A DNA stretch of 64,000 nucleotides from Pseudomonas anatoliensis. Its GTDB lineage: Bacteria; Pseudomonadota; Gammaproteobacteria; Pseudomonadales; Pseudomonadaceae. Shown here one piece after another: positions 60,559 to 64,000 of the stretch. The stretch is from positions 124,001-188,000 of the forward strand of contig NZ_JACVHC010000007.1 in NCBI RefSeq assembly GCF_017976235.1. Direction: 5' to 3'. The translations under genes were made by a program, and so were the position numbers. Every line of letters begins with the position of its first letter. Positions within the stretch are counted from its first letter, which is position 1. The notes under the pieces were generated by a model. The model searched no databases and was not told where the DNA came from. It worked only from the letters and a program-made list of their open reading frames with translations.

Positions 60559-61518
60559 ATGCAAATTGCTCTGGCGCCCATGGAGGGGTTGGTCGACGAC
60601 ATCCTTCGCGACGTGCTGACCCGTGTTGGCGGCATCGACTGGTGCGTGACCGAATTTATTCGCGTCAATGACCAGTTGCTCACCCCAGCCTACTTTCACA
60701 AGTTCGGCCCGGAACTGCTCAACGGTGCCCGCACCGCGTCCGGTGTGCCGTTGCGTGTTCAGCTGTTGGGTTCTGACCCGGTGTGTCTGGCGGAAAACGC
60801 TGCGTTGGCTTGCGAACTCGGCTCCGAAGTGATCGACCTCAACTTCGGCTGCCCGGCCAAAACAGTCAATAAATCCCGTGGCGGTGCGGTGCTGCTTAAA
60901 GAGCCCGAGTTGCTCAATCAGATCGTCGAGCACGTGCGTCGCGCCGTACCTGCGCACATTCCCGTCACGGCCAAGATGCGTCTGGGCTTCGACAGCCCGG
61001 ATGGCTCGCTGGTCTGTGCCACGGCGCTGGCCGAAGGCGGTGCCGAGCACATCGTGGTTCACGCCCGGACCAAAATGGACGGTTACAAACCGCCCGCGCA
61101 CTGGGAATGGATCCCGCGCGTACAGGAAGTGGTCAAGGTGCCGGTGTTCGCCAACGGTGATATCTGGAGCGTCGAGGACTGGCGTCGTTGCCGCGAAATC
61201 AGCGGCGTGGAAGACATCATGCTCGGTCGTGGTCTGGTTTCGCGCCCGGACCTGGCCAGGCAAATCGCCGCTGCACGCGCCGGTGAAGAAGTGGTCGAGA
61301 TGACCTGGGCCGAGCTGCTGCCTCTGATCCAGGATTTCTGGCTGCAAGCCAAAGCGCAGATGACCGCGCGTCAATCGCCGGGCCGTTTGAAGCAGTGGCT
61401 GGCCATGTTGACGCGCAATTACCCTGAAGCGACCGAGCTGTTTACCGTGCTGCGCCGTGAGACGGAACCGGATCACGTCTCGCGTTTGTTGGGTTTGCCA
61501 GTCGCCGAAGTGGCCTGA
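60559..61518 (+). CDS. dusC: tRNA-dihydrouridine(16) synthase
   Basis: A 319-residue FMN enzyme that reduces uridine 16 in the tRNA D-loop. FMN-barrel motifs: LAPMEGLVDDILRDVLTRVGG, the catalytic Cys in NFGCPAKTVNKSRGGAVLL, TAKMRLGFD, IVVHARTKMDGYKPPAHWEWI and VFANGDIWS. The sequence pattern fits DusC rather than DusA or DusB (short start, ELFTVLRRE end). Single gene; the small heat-shock gene follows from its own promoter. Confidence 0.92.
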   Translation: MQIALAPMEGLVDDILRDVLTRVGGIDWCVTEFIRVNDQLLTPAYFHKFGPELLNGARTASGVPLRVQLLGSDPVCLAENAALACELGSEVIDLNFGCPAKTVNKSRGGAVLLKEPELLNQIVEHVRRAVPAHIPVTAKMRLGFDSPDGSLVCATALAEGGAEHIVVHARTKMDGYKPPAHWEWIPRVQEVVKVPVFANGDIWSVEDWRRCREISGVEDIMLGRGLVSRPDLARQIAAARAGEEVVEMTWAELLPLIQDFWLQAKAQMTARQSPGRLKQWLAMLTRNYPEATELFTVLRRETEPDHVSRLLGLPVAEVA

Positions 61519-61538
61519 AAAAAATCTGCAAATACTCT

Positions 61539-61566
61539 CTTGAAATCAAATCAGCGGTCCCTATCT
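61539..61566 (+). promoter_or_regulatory. Sigma-32 heat-shock promoter of the small heat-shock gene
   Basis: CTTGAAA (61539-61545) and CCCTATCT (61559-61566) with a 13-base spacer, close to the RpoH consensus CTTGAAA-N11-16-CCCCATNT. Confidence 0.8.
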
Positions 61567-61572
61567 AAGCGT

Positions 61573-61639
61573 TACGCGATGCCGAATTCGGGTCGCGGAG
61601 ATAAAAAACCTTGCTGATTGTTTTCAGGAGATTTGAACC
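61573..61639 (+). ncRNA. ROSE-like RNA thermometer in the 5' leader of the small heat-shock gene
   Basis: The leader of about 65 bases has a first hairpin around the palindrome CCGAATTCGG (61582-61591) and a second in which CTTGCTG (61610-61616) can pair with the ribosome site CAGGAG (61625-61630). A TTGCT block opposite AGGAG near the start codon is the ROSE signature known from ibpA leaders of pseudomonads. Pairing was judged by eye. Confidence 0.65.
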
Positions 61640-62086
61640 ATGAGTACTGCATTTTCCCTCGCGCCACTGTTCCGTTCCTCGGTGGGTTTCGACCGCTTCA
61701 ACGACCTGTTCGAAACGGCCCTGCGCAACGAGCCAGGCAGCAGCTATCCACCCTACAACGTGGAAAAACACGGTGACGATCAATACCGCATCGTCGTAGC
61801 CGCGGCCGGTTTCCAGGAAGAAGACCTGGAGCTGCAAGTCGAGAAGGGCGTGTTGACCATCAGTGGCGGCAAGCGTGATGCCAACGAAGGCGTGACGTTC
61901 CTGCATCAGGGCATTGCCCAGCGTGCTTTCAAGCTGTCCTTCCGTCTGGCCGATCACATCGAGATCAAGGCTGCCGATCTGAGCAACGGTCTGCTGAGCA
62001 TCGACCTGTTGCGGGTGATCCCGGAAGAAGCGAAGGCCAAACGCATCCCGATCAACGGGACGCAAAAACCGGTTCTGCAGCACTGA
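61640..62086 (+). CDS. ibpA: Small heat-shock protein, IbpA/Hsp20 family
   Basis: A 148-residue ATP-independent chaperone that holds unfolding proteins for DnaK/ClpB. The alpha-crystallin domain (about 35-130) shows YPPYNVEKHGDDQYRIVVAAAGFQEEDLELQVEKGVLTISGGK and RAFKLSFRLADHIEIKAADLSNGLLSIDLLRVIPEEAK, and it ends in a short tail RIPINGTQKPVL with an I-P-I assembly motif. The N-terminus TAFSLAPLFRSSVGFDRFNDLFE is that of IbpA. Control is expected by a sigma-32 promoter and an RNA thermometer in front; a terminator follows. Confidence 0.93.
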   Translation: MSTAFSLAPLFRSSVGFDRFNDLFETALRNEPGSSYPPYNVEKHGDDQYRIVVAAAGFQEEDLELQVEKGVLTISGGKRDANEGVTFLHQGIAQRAFKLSFRLADHIEIKAADLSNGLLSIDLLRVIPEEAKAKRIPINGTQKPVLQH

Positions 62087-62135
62087 TTCACGCGCAGACA
62101 CACAAGCGTCTGAACAAGCGTTGAGCCGCTGAACG

Positions 62136-62164
62136 AAGGTCCCGATACGTCGGGGCCTTTTTTG
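62136..62164 (+). terminator. Terminator of the small heat-shock gene
   Basis: AAGGTCCCGA and TCGGGGCCTT arms with loop TACG, followed by TTTTTT. Confidence 0.85.
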
Positions 62165-62272
62165 TGCGCGCTGCAAAAGTGTTCGCAACGTTTGCCGCTA
62201 TTACCACGGCTCTTTACAATCTGCGCAGTTTTGCCGACCCCATTTCTCGGCGGTCGGCCTGGAGCCTTTTTC

Positions 62273-62968
62273 ATGGATGAGATTCAACAGCGTTGGCTGT
62301 GCGCCCTGTCTGCACCGATGGCGGCGCTCAATCCTGGAGCCGGGTACGACGATCCGGCTTTCTGCGACGACAACTACATCGATCTTAAAGACAGCTGGGG
62401 CATCGACAACCGGCAGCAGTTGTTCGACATGATCGAGCGTATGGCCGATGACGGCCATGCCACGCACCTCGAAGCGGCTTATCGGGCGTGGCAGCGTTGT
62501 CTGCCGGGTGAGTGGCAGGCATTGCTTGAGCGCCTCGAACCGCGAGAGCGCATCCTGCATGAGTTTGCCAGTCGCACGTTTGGCAGTTGCGGGCCGGGTG
62601 GGATCTTGTCCTGGGACTACGGGCGGATGGGGTTTCTCTTGCGTTGCGCCGTGCGCAACCAGTGGATCGATCTGGTAGAAAGCAATTGGTTGCATGGTCG
62701 TCTGGCCGTCAGAGCGCAATACCATTACGGCAGCTGGATGGCTTACTTCAATGGCTTCCTTGTCGGCCGTTCCTTCTGGTGTTGCTTAAGTAAAAGTGAC
62801 GATGAGCTGGCGTTTGAACTGGATCGACAAGGGCAGAGTTCGCATAACCTGCTGATTGCCCGTGGGCTCGACCGGAACATCCCGCAGTTCCTCGCGGACT
62901 TGCCTTGGCAGATGGCGCTTGATCTGTCGCAACGTCCCGAATCGCTCAAGGAGTTCGACTGGTCATGA
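62273..62968 (+). CDS. DUF1266 family protein
   Basis: A 231-residue cytoplasmic protein with the DUF1266 pattern WGIDNRQQLFDMIERMADDGH near 42-62 and ILSWDYGRMGFLLRCAVRNQWI, HYGSWMAYFNGFLVGRSFW in the C-terminal half (aromatic-rich helices). The family has no known function. The ATG at 62273 has GGAG upstream. Its stop overlaps the start of the next gene (ATGA), so the two are translationally coupled. Confidence 0.85.
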   Translation: MDEIQQRWLCALSAPMAALNPGAGYDDPAFCDDNYIDLKDSWGIDNRQQLFDMIERMADDGHATHLEAAYRAWQRCLPGEWQALLERLEPRERILHEFASRTFGSCGPGGILSWDYGRMGFLLRCAVRNQWIDLVESNWLHGRLAVRAQYHYGSWMAYFNGFLVGRSFWCCLSKSDDELAFELDRQGQSSHNLLIARGLDRNIPQFLADLPWQMALDLSQRPESLKEFDWS

Positions 62969-64000
62969 GTTGCTGGATCCGCTTGGGCATCGAGCCCACC
63001 ACCGACGAAACCCTCATTCGCAACGCCTACCGCACACGCCTGCCGGAACATCACCCGGAGACCGATCCCGAAGGTTTTCAGGCGCTGCGCATGGCCTACG
63101 AAAAAGCGCTGCGTCTGGCGCGCGAAGGCGATGAAGAAGAACCCGAAGAATTCGAGGAATACGCAGAGACGGAACAGACAATCATCGAGGTGCCGCAGGC
63201 CTTCGTGGATTTCTGCGAGTTGCTTGACGATCCTCTACGGCGCTTCGACTTTGCAGCGTGGCAGGCGTTTATCCGAGGGCTGGATCAACTGCCGCTCGAG
63301 TCTCTCGATGACCTCAGTTGGGGCTTGTACCATCGGCTGGCTGATGCCGGGCCGCTGTCCTATCGTTGCGCGAACCTGTTGGCCGAGCGCATGGCCTGGG
63401 ACCAGCAGTTGCTGGATCTGTCGTTCGACGACGCAGAGCGTGTCGAAGCATTTCTGCAACGGATCAAGGCGGGTGATCCGTTCGATACGGATCTGATGAG
63501 CGCCTGGTCAGAAGCCGCACAGACCGAATCTTTGTGGTACGCGCGCAGTCTGGATTTCATCTTCGCCCAGCGTCCGCTCGATGAGTTCGCCGACTTTGCC
63601 AGTCGGCACACCTGCCTGCCGTTGCCGAACGATGAAATGTACCTCAAGCGGCTTGTGACGCAGTTCACTCAGGCGGGCATGGGTGGTGCAGGGTGGCTGC
63701 AGTGTTGCGAAGAGCAGCAGGGCAAACATCCTGAGGATGTCGATTGGCTCTACCTGCTCGCCTGTCAAAGCACTCTACTGGGCCTGGACGATCAGGCGTG
63801 GCCGTGCTGGATCCGGCTCTGGCAGGAGCATCGTCATCCGAAGGCTGAAAGCCACTTGATGGCAATGTGCGCAGAACGTCAGCCAGACTTTCTGCCGCTG
63901 CTGATTCAGGCATTTGATCGAGCGCAGGTGTTCAGTGACTGGTCCCGCGAGCTCGACCATGTCAGTCAGCAATATGGCAGCCCTTCACAAAGACCGGAAA
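62965..64000 (+). CDS. J-domain-like protein, 3' end beyond the window
   Basis: The frame is open for 345 codons to the edge of the window. The first 60 residues read as a J-domain: CWIRLGIEPTTDETLIRNAYRTRLPEHHPETDPEGFQALRMAYEKAL. The usual HPD tripeptide is replaced by HPE (residues 30-32), so stimulation of DnaK may be lost or changed. An acidic linker (EGDEEEPEEFEEYAE) and a long helical region (80 onwards) follow. The start overlaps the DUF1266 stop by four bases. Function is unknown; it may work with the DUF1266 protein. Confidence 0.82.
   Translation, partial: MSCWIRLGIEPTTDETLIRNAYRTRLPEHHPETDPEGFQALRMAYEKALRLAREGDEEEPEEFEEYAETEQTIIEVPQAFVDFCELLDDPLRRFDFAAWQAFIRGLDQLPLESLDDLSWGLYHRLADAGPLSYRCANLLAERMAWDQQLLDLSFDDAERVEAFLQRIKAGDPFDTDLMSAWSEAAQTESLWYARSLDFIFAQRPLDEFADFASRHTCLPLPNDEMYLKRLVTQFTQAGMGGAGWLQCCEEQQGKHPEDVDWLYLLACQSTLLGLDDQAWPCWIRLWQEHRHPKAESHLMAMCAERQPDFLPLLIQAFDRAQVFSDWSRELDHVSQQYGSPSQRPE

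Overview
The window is a chromosomal segment of a fluorescent Pseudomonas, most likely of the P. fluorescens group. The evidence is a pyoverdine locus with PAO1-like gene order, five TAAAT-N16-CGT-type iron-starvation promoters, the typical Pseudomonas GTAGGAGCTGCCGAAGGC and GTGGGAGCTGGCTTGCCAGC palindromic repeats, and the uvrB-gltX-tRNA neighbourhood of pseudomonads. GC content is high throughout and no phage or insertion sequence was seen.

Region 1 (1-31534) is pyoverdine biosynthesis, export and uptake. It starts inside the 3' end of one peptide synthetase gene, followed by a 4108-residue three-module synthetase (C-A-T-E-C-A-T-C-A-T-E, read as D-Thr, Ala-like, then a basic residue in D form) and an HSL-type alpha/beta hydrolase. 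A 0.9 kb repeat-rich gap separates these from a minus-strand block: pvdM-pvdN-pvdO, then pvdE and fpvA. pvdP diverges from pvdM. The exporter operon pvdR-pvdT-opmQ is on the minus strand, and fpvI and pvdA are on the plus strand. Compared with PAO1, pvdF and fpvR are missing from their usual places, and the synthetase next to fpvA has no thioesterase.

Region 2 (31535-35900) holds a REP cluster, a magnesium transporting P-type ATPase (mgtA type) and an MgtC-family protein.

Region 3 (36000-42250) is a signalling island related to the RocS/RocA/RocR (SadARS) and BvgAS systems. It encodes an EAL response regulator, a NarL/LuxR-type response regulator broken by an in-frame amber codon, a BvgS-like hybrid kinase, and two paralogous degenerate receivers that carry Asn where the phosphorylated Asp should be. 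The first three promoters carry inverted heptads resembling BvgA sites (TTTCCTA). This is the most unusual part of the window.

Region 4 (42267-51508) has mixed housekeeping and accessory genes: an aldo-keto reductase, a pirin, an MscS channel fused to a cyclic-nucleotide-binding domain, exonuclease III and an arylamine N-acetyltransferase. It also has a minus-strand PAAR / L,D-transpeptidase-like effector / probable immunity cassette (orphan type VI secretion cargo), a xanthine/urate-type NCS2 permease and tRNA-Asn.

Region 5 (51700-64000) is core genome: two small proteins, an aromatic amino acid aminotransferase, uvrB, gltX, a duplicated tRNA-Ala/tRNA-Glu pair, a TetR regulator with a strong palindromic operator followed by a hydrolase, a thioesterase, dusC, a small heat-shock gene with a sigma-32 promoter and ROSE-like leader, and a DUF1266 / J-domain pair that runs off the end. 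REP hairpins sit in many of the intergenic gaps.
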